Below, piece by piece: positions 1-10,135 of a stretch of 64,000 nucleotides of DNA (within the stretch, counting starts at the first letter, position 1; the number at the start of each line of letters is the position of its first letter). Under the pieces are notes generated by a model. The model was not told the DNA's origin, did not search any database, and worked only from the letters and a program-made list of their open reading frames with translations. The translations under genes and the position numbers were made by a program. Location: the NCBI RefSeq assembly GCF_000711695.1, contig NW_013546982.1:1-64000 (forward strand), written 5' to 3'. Origin of the DNA: Tilletiaria anomala UBC 951. Taxonomy: Eukaryota; Basidiomycota; Exobasidiomycetes; Georgefischeriales; Tilletiariaceae.

Positions 1-47
<47 letters not shown>
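1..47. repeat. (TAT)n microsatellite
   Basis: A perfect trinucleotide TAT/ATT run opens the window, so its left end is not visible. It is AT-rich against a GC-rich surround and has no coding potential. Confidence 0.95.
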
Positions 48-469
48 GCAGTAGGATTCGTAGGTCCTGCTGCACGAGTTGGAGACTTTTAGCAACCAGC
101 TGGCGGCACATTCGGTGCAACCTTCTGGCAGGCCAACGAGAAATGACGCCACACTGGAAAACGAACCTATCCCATTCTCGTCGCCCCCACCCCGGCGCTA
201 TCGTCGTCGCAGACTCCTCGGATCCCTCCACTACAAGCACCCGTAGAGATTTGCGAGTCTTGGTGCAGCAGCCTGCTGATGACGCCTGCAGCTGTCGCTG
301 TAGCCAACTTGGATATTCTAGGGCCGCCGCAGAAATGTAGATCCTCAGCATCTTCCGCAGAGCCATCCGCGTCGTGCAATGCCCACATCGAAATGGTACA
401 AAAGGCGGCGACTGTGGGTCGTTTGATCCAGCAGCCAACCGTTAACAATCTCTTCTTGCAGCTATCCAC
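48..469. other. 5' region of the quinone reductase gene, no gene seen
   Basis: Holds the presumed promoter and 5' UTR of the plus-strand quinone reductase. Open frames on both strands here resemble no family and look like chance frames. An upstream non-coding exon cannot be excluded. Confidence 0.5.
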
Positions 470-1628
470 ATGGCATTCCTTGCCCGCCTTCTTCACCGCA
501 AGTCCACGACTAGCGCCAAGATGACAGTTCCCAGCTCCATCCCCGCTACCCAGCGTGCCATCGTCATCAACAAGACGGGTGGCCCCGAGGTGCTCGAATA
601 TAACGAGCAGTATCACACTCCCAAGCTCGAGGACCTCAAGACCAACCAGATCCTCATCAGAGCAAAGTTCGCCGGCATCAACTTCATTGGCGAGCTGCGC
701 CTTTTTTATTCTCAATACCTGCGCTCCTGCTGACAATATCCCCCCGGCCCTTTCAGATACCAATGTCCGCAAAGGTGCAATGCCTGCTCCACTTCCGCTG
801 ATCCCGGGCATGGAGGGTGCCGGCACGGTTCTTGCCGCTGGTTCGGACGTGCAGAACCTCTTCCCCATCGGCAGCAAGGTTGGCTACATGGGCATTGGCA
901 TTCAGTCGTACGCCGAGTATGTGCTGGTCGACGCGTCCAAGGCGGTGCCCATTAAGGACGAGCAGACGCCGTTCGAGGACATATGCGGCGCCATGATGCA
1001 GGGCATGACTGCGCATTACCTCGTCAACGCCGACGGCAGCTACGAGATCAAGCAGGGCGACCATGTGCTAATCCACGCCGGCGCGGGCGGTATGGGTCTG
1101 TTGCTTACACAGATTGCCAAGGCAAAGGGCGCCGTCGTCACGACGACTGTCTCTTCCGCGGCCAAGGCTGAGAAGAGCAAGGCGGCCGGCGCCAATACGG
1201 TCCTGCGCTACGCCACAGACGAAGGCGCGAGCACCGATGCCTGGGTCGAGCAGGCGCGCGCTGCGACGCCCAAGGGCCAGGGCTTCAATGTGGTCTACGA
1301 CTCGGTCGGCAAGTCCACTTTCACCCACTCGCTCGACCTCGTCGCCAAGACCGGTAGCGTCGTCCTCTTCGGCGCGGCGTCCGGCGCACCCGACCCAATC
1401 GCCCCGCTTAGCCTCGGCCCCAAGTCGATCAAGCTAACGCGGCCTATGCTCTTCCACTATGTTGCGGACGAGGACACGCTCCGCAGGCGCGCGTACGAGG
1501 CTCTCGACTGGATCAAGAAGGGTTATGTCAAGTTTGACTACGTCAAGGCGCCCCTGAAGGACGCTGCCGACTTGCACGCGAAGCTCGAGAGCCGGCAGAC
1601 AACAGGTAAGCTCTTGCTCGAGCTATAA
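470..1628 (+). CDS. NADPH:quinone oxidoreductase (zeta-crystallin type, MDR family)
   Basis: Predicted one-electron NADPH:quinone reductase of the zinc-free medium-chain dehydrogenase family (yeast Zta1 type). Exons 470-689 and 757-1628 give 363 aa. After splicing the protein reads NFIDTNVRKG then LIPGMEGAGTV, the usual substrate-domain signature. The Rossmann cofactor motif is HAGAGGMGLLLTQIAKAKGA, and YDSVGKSTF and GKLLLEL match the C-terminal part of the family. No zinc-ligand cysteine set is seen. The intron is of the GC-AG type (gcgagc...cag). The first ATG (470) adds a basic, Arg/Lys-rich leader of 17 residues that could be a mitochondrial presequence; the next ATG (521) would give a cytosolic form. 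It converges on the membrane protein gene on the minus strand. Family assignment is strong; start and location are inferred. Confidence 0.93.
690..756 (+). other. GC-AG intron of the quinone reductase gene
   Basis: 67-nt intron with a GCGAGC donor and a TTTCAG acceptor; CTGAC at 730-734 is a good branch site. Only this junction restores the conserved NFIDTN stretch, so the non-canonical donor is well supported by the protein. Confidence 0.85.
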
Positions 1629-1941
1629 TACCGTTGTAACATACGAAGCTATCGGTATAGTCTAGGCTCGACTTTCGTTTTCATCCACGATGCATGCACT
1701 CGACTACCTGAAGGAAGCGCATCTCAGAAAGGCGCACGCCCATTTTCTGTCCTGACCAAACCTTGAACTCGATCACTGAGCTGGCTCAAGGGCAACTTGG
1801 AGCTGCGATCACAAACACTGACCGACGCGCGAATATCAGGGGCTCATTGACGACACTCCAATGCACGCGTTGGTAGTTGCATTTAGTTGGATTAGAATGG
1901 AGGTATTCCCCATGTGATGTGTGACGTCAGAACCCGTTCTA

Positions 1942-1984
1942 GCATCTAGAAAACCCTCAAAAGAGAGTTTGGATTTCTAGATGC
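1942..1984. repeat. 14-bp inverted repeat (stem-loop) at the 3' end of the DUF1624-like gene
   Basis: Arms 1942-1955 and 1971-1984 are complementary over 14 bases with one mismatch, around a 15-base loop. The left arm contains the minus-strand stop codon (1946-1948), so a hairpin would span the stop and the last codons of that mRNA. It could help 3'-end formation between two convergent genes; function is inferred. Confidence 0.6.
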
Positions 1985-3879
1985 TTTGAAAGTAGCGAAA
2001 GCTTTGCAAAGATAGAAGCAGGCAGCCGTGGTGGCACTCCAGATCGCCCAAAAGCCGATGCCCAGCTGCAAGCTAGGAGCGCCGTCCAGGTCTGGGAGAG
2101 GCCTTGCCAACGGTGAGCTCAGCACGATAGCACCGACGAATTTGAGCAGCGGAAAATGTAAGCCATAAAAGAACAGCGTATTCGTCCCAAAGACGAGAGC
2201 ACTTATCTGGTTCTGGCGATAAACTTGGGGCTATTGAGAGCCGCGATCGGCTGCATGAGGACGAGCAGGGCAAATGTGGCTGACATTGTGAAGGCGTAAG
2301 CCGGCGAAGGTGGGGTACTTGACGGTGTACAAGAAGCTTTGAACGCTGGAGAGAAATCGGTTGGCGCTGGCTGCACGCTGGCTTTGCGCTGGCGTCCGCA
2401 GGCAGTCGGTTGATAAGTTACCGAACTGGGAGATGCGTGTACAGACAAACATGAGCGCAAATATAACAGCCAGCGTAGCATTGATACCAATAGCCAATTT
2501 GCCGTTATCGCTGCGTGCCATGAACTGGCCATACACGAGAACAAAGACGACAAAGCTGAGCCACCCCGTGCGAGGAAACACGCTGATAATGCCGAGATCA
2601 GGGCACAGAGCTGTAAGATAGGGAGGAAGAGTTGCGCTCAGCGTATTCGGCATCAAGATACGTCAAGACCTGCTCGCCTGTGCCAAATAAAAACTTGAAG
2701 ACGAGGCCTGCGTCAGCGTTGCAAGGGGGCACGCCATCCCATGGTGCCTTGGCGCCAATGTAGAACTGGTCCAGGTGAGCAAGAAATGCGGCTGGCGCTG
2801 GAGCTTCAGGAAAAGGACAACGCCCGTGGAGTGGGTCAGTCCAGATGTTAAGCCAGGCGAGCATGGCACTGAATGCCAAAAGCAGCCCATCTATGAGCAG
2901 TGCAATGCGTCTGTTACGTTGCAAGACTGCGGCATCTTCAGGGTTGGAAAGCACTGCATGAGAGCATACCGTCCGATTGAGCAATCGCACGACATAATGT
3001 GATAGCGCGATGGACAGGAGCCCGGAAAGAATGTAATCTGACGGACATGCCATTCTGTAAGAAAGCGACATTGCGAGGATTTTGGCCCGATCACCCATGC
3101 TTACCGATAATTAGAGCCCAGAGGGCAATATTGAGAAGCCAGATGCCTTGACTGAAGAGCTCAGGGAAGGCAAGGAAATTGATGACAATGATGGCAACAG
3201 CTCGAAGGACTACGTGCTTGAGGAGCGCTTGACTTCTAGGCCTTTTGATATACGCTGTTGCGCAAAATATTATTCAAGCAAAAATGGTATCATGCATTAA
3301 TCACCACCATGTACATTTGGCTTTGTCATAAAACTTGGCCTGTTGAACTCAGACCATTTGTCCAATATGCGATTCCCATGCCCATGAGCATTGCAAAGCT
3401 TGGCGCACACATGTGTGACAGTGTCCCCAGCAGGTATGGCCAGAAGTGATTAAAACGAGTAATAGTGAGGCTTGCAGTTTCTGAAGTCATTCCCTGTCCG
3501 TGTGCGAACGCGCTTGAGTAAGTGCTCCATGATCTGCACCGACAGGCACAAGGAAAGGATCACATCAGCACTGTCCAAGTGTACTACACCTGACGTATTC
3601 CATCTTCTGGCAGCCCAGACAGGCTGATCCAGGTGGGCAGACCGACCAATGGCCGGCCATAAGCAGCATTAAAATGCCACGCGCAAGATCCGGGGCAATT
3701 ACGCGGGAAGACGTGGTGAGTTTGGCAGTAGTGGATTCTGCTCGAATCTGGGTCGCTTCATCTCGCTCTTCAGTTCTGGCGACACCTACCAGGTTTCCGG
3801 CGAGCGTAGTCTCTTGAACATTAGAGACGAGGACGAGAGGCGTACACTCGTCTGAGCGTGTTGTTGTTTTTGTTGTCAT
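1946..3879 (-). CDS. Multi-pass membrane protein, DUF1624/HGSNAT-like acyltransferase family
   Basis: Not tied to a named gene. Exons by hand: 3879-3590, 3533-3355, 3254-3105, 3037-2678, 2610-1946, about 548 aa. The spliced protein has the order expected of this family: RVIAPDLARGILMLLMA near the start, SHMCAPSFAMLMGMGIAYW, several hydrophobic helices, GWLSFVVFVLVYG, then LVFGTNTLFFYGLHFPLL. HGSNAT relatives transfer acetyl groups across membranes, but the fungal role is unknown. The usual 'LMALDH' after the first helix is replaced by AGHW, so catalysis is uncertain, and the first junction (3590/3533) is the weakest. The 2677-2611 intron is GC-AG. The last exon is not open in one frame: conserved sequence switches frame at G4 runs 2312-2315 and 2227-2230. 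Either these are sequence errors, or a 54-nt intron (2284-2231) hides them, or the gene is decaying. Confidence 0.65.
2611..2677 (-). other. GC-AG intron of the DUF1624-like gene
   Basis: 67-nt intron, donor ACAG|GCGAGC, acceptor CTTACAG. No GT donor gives the right phase, whereas this GC donor joins FLFGT to ALCPDLGIISVFP in frame. Length and donor hexamer are the same as in the GC-AG intron of the neighbouring quinone reductase. Confidence 0.7.
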
Positions 3880-4995
3880 TTTGCCATACGCATGCAAATG
3901 GATGATACGATGACCAGCGTCGGTATCTATCAGGGCGGAATCACTACGGACTATAGTACTCAATTACAGTTAATCCATGGTACCTTGCCCAGCGGTCGAC
4001 TGGGGTGCACGCTCGTCGTTACCTTGTTGTTTCACAAGACGCCATGAAGATGCTCATATGTCTCTCGCCTTGACAGCTGCTTGGTAAGGCTGGCATATGG
4101 AGTGTGAACCACGTTGTACGCTCGAATCAAGGCTCGTTGCGAATACATCCCACTCTGACGCCGAAGGCCCCGTGCGGCGCTTAAATCAAGTTCACTGTAG
4201 TTCCAGACTCTTGCTTTTATGACCCCACGAGTCACCCAGGTCACCACCAGAAGCGTCCATCGTACGGGTCCCACTCCTTTCGCTCGATTGCACCACATTT
4301 ATCTTTCACGCCTCAAAAGAACAAAGGGGACCTGGGACATCTGCCCTTCATCATTTTGGTCCAAAAAAGAAAATGTGAATTTCACAAATGGTGGAGCACA
4401 AGGCGACGTTGTGCCTTGCAAGGGGCCACCGTGCCTTGCGCGCACGGATGAAGGGCTCGAGGTGCCTCCTGATGACAGTCGATGTAGATCCAATGATACA
4501 TGCTGTTGCTGCGGCCAGCTCGCTGCCCTTTGAAACAACGACCCCCTCCTGAACTCATCGGCTAGTACTCAATCATTGTTGTATCACGCCTCATGAGCAA
4601 GTGGAGGGGGGCATGAATTAATGAGTTCCCCAATGTTGGCACCAGAAAGCGGATAACAGCAAGTTGCGTGTTGACGAAAACTTAAGAGTAATCCCCTGAT
4701 TCATAGATCAGAGCTGGTAAGCCCCTGGGATTTGAAATGGATACGCGCAGGTCGCCGTCTTTTTGATGAGCCCCTCATGACCCATCACCAGTACGTGCAA
4801 TATAGGCGACTTTCACACCAGTGGTGGCGTAAGGCCGACCGTGGTGTTCCGCTCCATGAAGCAAAGGTCGTGGGCGTTTCAGCTCAGTAGCATGTAGGTT
4901 TACCACTTAACCAAGGAGAAGCAAGCGAAGATGAGAGTGCACCACCAGCAGCAGGCAGCGGGCCGTCGTCGTTGTCACCCTCGCTCCACAAGCCT
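3880..4995. other. Intergenic region, no gene seen
   Basis: About 1.1 kb between the starts of two divergent genes. Only short patternless frames occur on either strand. It presumably holds both promoters, and a non-coding 5' exon of the kelch gene may lie near 4931. Confidence 0.6.
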
Positions 4996-7220
4996 ATGTC
5001 GACAGTATTGGGCTACGCTGTTTCCTCCAATATCGAGGACGTGGACGTTGCAGGCTCATCGTTCTCTGTCACAGCGTACACAGTTGAAGTCAACGAGAAC
5101 GAGCCGTCCGTGGCACACGATTCGATGTCGCTAGATGCACCCTCGGCCCCGGACGATACGATCGTCATCGCAGCTCCTCACCAGCCGCTAGGAATCGATC
5201 CGGCTCTTGATGCGTCGAGTGCGACCCTAGGGAGACATCTGTCCTCGCTATCAACGTCGATGGCGAGGACCAGCTCTGCTCCCCAGGGCAGCCTAGGAAA
5301 CGGAAACATGTCCAGCACGTCCCTTGCCGATGTGCATTCGCTGAGTGCAAGCGTGGCCCCTGCTGGTCAAGCAACGTCGCCCTTTCGATCACCAACCGAG
5401 CTTCCTTTGGAAGACGACGCTGAGGTGCTGAGTGATGGCGCTTCTACATATGTCACCGCTCGAAGGGACGTAGGAAGCACTGCAAGTGGCCGCGCGAGCC
5501 ATCCTCCCCCTCGCATCTCGGCATCAGCCAATCAGGCTCGGATCATAAATGAAACCACCCATGAAGCAAGCTCGACGTTTTCAAATGGCCTCAACAGCGC
5601 GCTGGGCTCAACTGGCGACGATCTCGTATCAGCTTCAACCTCCACTGCGTCACAGCCGCTTCATGCGGCTTCGGGGCAGAACCGCAGTGGGCATGGGTAC
5701 AAGGGATCGGCGGGCTCGGCTATTGCACTGGGTCACTCCACCTCGTACACATCGCACGCCTCGAGCGAAGGCCCAAACCAGAACCCGAAAGGGAACCAGT
5801 CGAGTTTTCGATCCCAGTCGTCCAAAGGCAACAAGCGGGCCCTGAACGAGGAGTCTGTACAGGTACCAGAAAGCCCATCCAATAAGCTTACCGCGATTGG
5901 GACAGCCTCGGAAGCCGCGAATGCGGCCAGCGCTGCAGGCAGCACACCAGTTAGCGGCGGGGGCTCCTATCCTCACTACCCTTGGTCAACAGTCCGTGTG
6001 TCTGCTCCTAGGCTGCCCTCGGCGCCAGGCGTCTCCCCTGCACCACCACCAGCAATGTACTGGTCACGAGCGCCAGTACACGGGACTGTTCCCAAGCGCG
6101 CATTCCGCGCTCACACTGCGAATTTAGTCGAAGAAGTTCTCTGGCTTTTTGGGGGCTGTGACTCGAAGGGATGCTTCAGGGAGTTATGGTGTTTTGACAC
6201 GGGTAAGGGTCTTGTCTGAGCCGGCTAAAACGCGTTACAAGCCTGACGACCCTCGCACTTCATCGCAGAGACCATGTGTTGGTCAAAGCCGAAGGTTACC
6301 GGGGACGTGCCGCCTCCGCGTCGAGCGCATTCATCGTGTATGATGGATCGTATGCTCTTCGTCTTTGCTGGTGGCGATGGGCCGCACTATTTCAACGATC
6401 TTTACGTCTTCGACACAGTATCCCTTCGCTGGACCAAACCGGTTGTGTACGGCGCGACCCCATCACCACGGCGCGCCCATACTGCGAATGCGTATGAAGG
6501 TCATATGATTGTCTTTGGTGGAGGAAATGGGGTCGGCGCGCTGAATGACGTGTATAGCATGGACTGTTCAAATCTGAGCAGCCTGGAGTGGAAGAAGTGG
6601 GACTGCAAAGGCAAGATTCCCATCGGTCGAGGGTATCATACCAGCAATGTCGTAGACGGCAAGCTAATTGTGATCGGAGGCAGCGACGGCCACATGAGCT
6701 TCAATGATATACACGTACTCAAGCTGGGTAAGGGCAAGCCGACATGCTCTTCGTTGCCACTGTCGAATGCGCTGATCAAACTTTTCACGCAGATTCAAAG
6801 GTCTGGTACCAGGTCAAGACCGATGAGATACACAATCGACTAGGGCACACCGCTACCCAAGTTGGCTCGTATCTCTTTGTAGTCGGCGGACACGATTCGC
6901 ACTCGTACACGTCAGAGATTCTCACACTGAACTTGGTAAACTTGCAGTGGGAGGTCCGCAGAGTATGTGGACGCCAGCCACCTGGTCGAGGATACCACCA
7001 AGCCTGGCTGCGCGATTCGCGACTTTTTGTGCATGGCGGGTTCGACGGCAAAGAGATCTATGACGACCTGTACTACATTGACCTGGCCGCTTGCGCATAC
7101 CTGCCGCAGATCACCAGCTTCAGCGTTGAGGTAAGTACATGCCGTGGCCATCTTGCCACATCACGGCTGATTATGGCCTGATGCCATGCTTGCGATTATG
7201 TTTGACAGTTGGAAGAATAG
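4996..7220 (+). CDS. Kelch-repeat protein with long disordered N-terminus
   Basis: Exons 4996-6202, 6269-6727, 6793-7130 and 7209-7220 give 671 aa. The first ~350 residues are rich in Ser, Ala, Thr and Pro with no fold visible. The C-terminal ~300 residues carry kelch motifs: LWLFGGCDSKGCFRELWCFD, MLFVFAGGDGPHYFNDLYVFD, HMIVFGGGNGVGALNDVYSM, KLIVIGGSDGHMSFNDIHVL, YLFVVGGHDSHSYTSEILTL and LFVHGGFDGKEIYDDLYYID, enough for a six-bladed propeller. Such fungal proteins are often scaffolds in polarity or signalling (Tea1, Ral2), but no specific orthologue is claimed. The last exon encodes only LEE and the stop. The start is the first in-frame ATG; an upstream exon is possible. Confidence 0.85.
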
Positions 7221-7407
7221 GCAGGCTAGAGAGAACCCCGAGAGGCAAACCCAACACGCCTCGGCTTGGCCGGTATTTCTTGTATGCGACAGACATATTC
7301 TCGTGCAATCCCGTCGTCTCAATAATCATTTCTATCCTATGGTACGGGTGAGAATATAGCGTCATGGTTTAATCTATTTCTGTCGTTGTGACACATCGCT
7401 GGAGTGT

Positions 7408-8064
7408 CTAGGTGTGCGACGTCGACACCATTTCGGGAACGGCCTGATGAGCCACCCTGTCTACGGCGTCTTGCTGTTTCGCCTGTTTGTCTAGGTACTC
7501 TTGTCTCAAGGTATCCTTCCACTTTTCAATTTCCGCCTCGGAAGCGACAATCCCTTTTCTGCCCAGTTCTGAGCAGGCCATTTGCCGTATTCGGCTCTCC
7601 CTTGCTCGTTGCTGGGACTCGTGAGAGAGAAGCTTAGTATCTGCCCCAACCACGAACCCAAAAATCGTAGCTGCCAAAGTGGAAGACGGATTGTTCAGGA
7701 CCACTGGAAAACAACTACTCCTGATTTTTTCACTTCATGCTTGTTCACCTCCAGATGTCAAAAATGCCTTGAGCGCCAGCGTTTGCCGTCGGAAACCAGG
7801 GAAGAGATTGTGGGCGAAAAAACAGGACGACGCTCCTATCCCCGTCCAGATGAGGGCGCCTTTGATTGCTGCAGCCTGTCATATACAATCGCCATGGAAC
7901 AGTTTCAATTCAGTTGCGATCAACCTCCAGCAATGGTGACCAGAGCGATAAGGGGCAGGCAAACAAGAACGCACACGCTGAACCTCATAGGCGCTTTCAA
8001 TCTCCTCTTCCCGACGCCTTCTGCGCAGAGGCGCGCTTCCCAGCTCTGAAGTGAAGGTCGTCAT
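7408..8064 (-). CDS. Small membrane protein, possibly mitochondrial (HIG1/Rcf-like layout)
   Basis: Exons 8064-7975, 7875-7749 and 7670-7408 give 159 aa. Layout: basic Arg-rich N-terminus, a hydrophobic helix (KGALIWTGIGASSCFFAHNL), the loop FPGFRRQTLALKAFLTSG, a second helix (ATIFGFVVGAD), then a charged helical tail with the run EIEKWKDTLRQEYLDKQ. Two short helices around a basic loop recall HIG1-domain/Rcf respiratory supercomplex factors, but I cannot confirm membership. All three junctions have good donors and acceptors and keep one frame, which supports a real gene. It converges on the kelch gene with under 190 bp between stops. Confidence 0.7.
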
Positions 8065-8500
8065 CGCTTCTGCCGAACAGGTCTGAAGCCTCCTTTAGTT
8101 CTTTTCTGATGGGAAACTGAACATGGCGGCAACATGTGGTCTTCGATGACGAGACTTGAAGCGACGAATTGAGGCCATGCAATAGTATCTTGCATGGCCC
8201 TGTATGCCAATGGGATCGAGTCCTCATTGTAGTCTCGGCGGATTCCGAGTGATACAGACTATGGAAGATCATAAAACCCTATATTACGCCGAATACACCA
8301 AGTTGCATTACGTAATTTTCCGATCCCCTTACAAGCTTTTTTTCGCTGTGAGGCCAAAACGGCGTTCATTGCTAATTCGTTCGTCGCTCTCTGACACTTA
8401 CGTTTGTGGCTGTATTTGGCCCCTGTAGTCACCGTGCTGTACATGCCAGGTCATATCAGAAGGCAGGGCTGAAACAAGAATTCTAGAGACTCCTTCTATC
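8065..8500. other. Intergenic, nothing recognised
   Basis: About 430 bp upstream of the small minus-strand membrane protein; only short chance frames are seen. Confidence 0.5.
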
Positions 8501-8725
8501 TCACGTCTTCTTGGACTTCACCTCTATCCCTTCCAATATTAACGGGGAACAAGTGCTAAGGCTCCTGCCTATCGAACGATCCTGCTTCGAAGAGTTTCTG
8601 TCTGCATCACAGAAAGTGTGCGAGCCTTGGACAAGTGGCTGCAAGGGGAAAGAAGGTCCAAAATAATAATAAAACAGGGCGGTTGGAACTACCACCATGA
8701 CAAACCCTACGGATACAGCTGGCAT
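8501..8725 (-). CDS. Hypothetical small single-pass protein
   Basis: A 74-codon ATG frame. The N-terminus is a clear hydrophobic helix (MPAVSVGFVMVVVPTALFYYYF), followed by a polar tail ending EGIEVKSKKT. No family is recognised. It may be a short gene, one exon of a larger gene, or chance. Its start is about 180 bp from the next plus-strand ATG, so the two would be divergent. Confidence 0.3.
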   Translation of the reverse strand: MPAVSVGFVMVVVPTALFYYYFGPSFPLQPLVQGSHTFCDADRNSSKQDRSIGRSLSTCSPLILEGIEVKSKKT

Positions 8726-8902
8726 CTCAGACGGAAAATTATTAGGTGCGAATGTAGAGCGTTGTAGACATCAAGCTCCATTCCACTGAACTCATCATCT
8801 CTTCCGTGCGTAGAACTCTTCACTATAGCTCATCGCGCCGCCCTGGATCGATCTGTACCCTTGGCTGCAACTCAGATTAGGCAAGCGGCTACACTGCTTG
8901 GC

Positions 8903-9950
8903 ATGGCCATCACTACCAACGCGGAAGAAGGTATCAAGATTGACACTGACAGTGATAGCAGCAATAGCAGCAATAGCAGTGACAGTAGTAGCTCGTCAGA
9001 GGACAGCGATGACAGCAGTGACGACAACGACTCTGACAATGAGGAAGCATCATCCTCTTCTTCGTCATCTTCAGAATCCACATCTTCCAGCTCAGATAGT
9101 GACAGCTCTTCTGATAGCGACGATGAGAGCGAATCCAGCTCTAACGCCGAAAGCTCGGACGAGGAGAGCAGCGACGATGAAGACGATGGAGATGTGCCCA
9201 TGAAGGCTACCGCAAACTCAGGGAGCGCAACAACCGGACCTGCGACTCCCACCAGTCGCGCCACTTCTTCGCTTGGCAAGCGGAAACATTCTGCAAATGC
9301 GGAGAGTGACGATGATTCGTCCGAACAGAGTAGCAGCAGCAGCAGTGGTAGCAGCAGCAGCAGTGGTAGCAGCAGCAGCAGTAGCAGCAGCGATTCTTCG
9401 GATTCGGACAGCGAAGCGGAAGAAACGCGAAAGCCCACACCACCCAACAAGGCAAATGAGGGCCACACGGCAAAACGAACAAAAACAGAGGCTGCAACAG
9501 CCGATGTTACTAATCCTCGGGACGGTTTAGCCGTTCCGATGACTAGCACGCCCCAGGGTGGCAAGGCGACCACAAGTGAGAGTGGAACTACAAGCGGCAA
9601 AAATACACCCAGCCGCAACGGAAACGGGACGTCGAACAGGTTCCAGCGCATCAAGAGCGAGGATGTCAGCTACCTGGACGATCGGTTGAAGGACATGTCT
9701 TATTCGGCCAAGTCTGGTGCAGGCGATTGGGGCGCCAAAGCTTCAGCGGACCTGATCGTCACGCGCGGCAAAGGATTTACCAAGGAGAAGAACAAGAAGA
9801 AGAGGGGCAGCTACAGGGGTGGTGTGATTGACACCAGCAGCCAGTGAGTGGCGATGAGCAAATTAGGCCACGTTCCATTGCAATTGCTGATTTGCGTACA
9901 TCTCTTCTGCCCATTGCAGCTCGATCAAGTTCACTTATGACGACGAATAG
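8903..9950 (+). CDS. SRP40: SRP40/NOLC1 (Nopp140)-like nucleolar phosphoprotein
   Basis: Exons 8903-9843 and 9920-9950 give 323 aa. The centre is alternating Ser and Asp/Glu tracts, typical CK2-target acidic-serine blocks of Srp40/Nopp140. The C-terminus has the conserved SRP40 domain: RFQRI, DDRLKDMSY, GAGDWGAKASADLIVTRGKGF then KEKNKKKRGSYRGGVID. The 31-nt last exon supplies HSIKFTYDDE, the usual C-terminal signature, which fixes the intron at 9844-9919. Family members act as chaperones for snoRNPs and rDNA transcription in the nucleolus. The first ATG in this frame is 8903; an in-frame stretch precedes it with a possible acceptor at 8877, so a missing 5' exon is likely. Confidence 0.85.
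9330..9391 (+). repeat. Coding CAG/AGC repeat in SRP40
   Basis: Short tandem array of AGC codons interrupted by AGTGGT, with an 18-bp unit present twice (9331-9366), encoding a poly-Ser/Gly tract. Likely length-variable between strains. Confidence 0.8.
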
Positions 9951-10135
9951 AGCACATTGCGTCCCTTGACATGACGCGTATTCCCTCACACACGACCGTA
10001 TGGCTAAAATGTGGCGCCTGGGTGGCCTGGAGCCGGAAATCATCTGTTTTGCTCCTAAGCAACGGGTGGATTATATTAATCGTAGCTTTAGATCAAAATG
10101 CCCGGTATTATCATATCTGAGATAGGGGGGAATAG

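Noticed and set aside
167-877. 236-codon open frame on the minus strand over the quinone reductase
   Set aside because: Lies opposite real coding exons and crosses the GC-AG intron; composition is that of an antisense shadow with no family resemblance.
8872-9654. 260-codon Leu/Ser-rich minus-strand frame that looks like a membrane protein
   Set aside because: It is the complement of the Ser/Asp/Glu repeat codons of SRP40; leucine runs arise mechanically from the antisense of AGC/GAN repeats.
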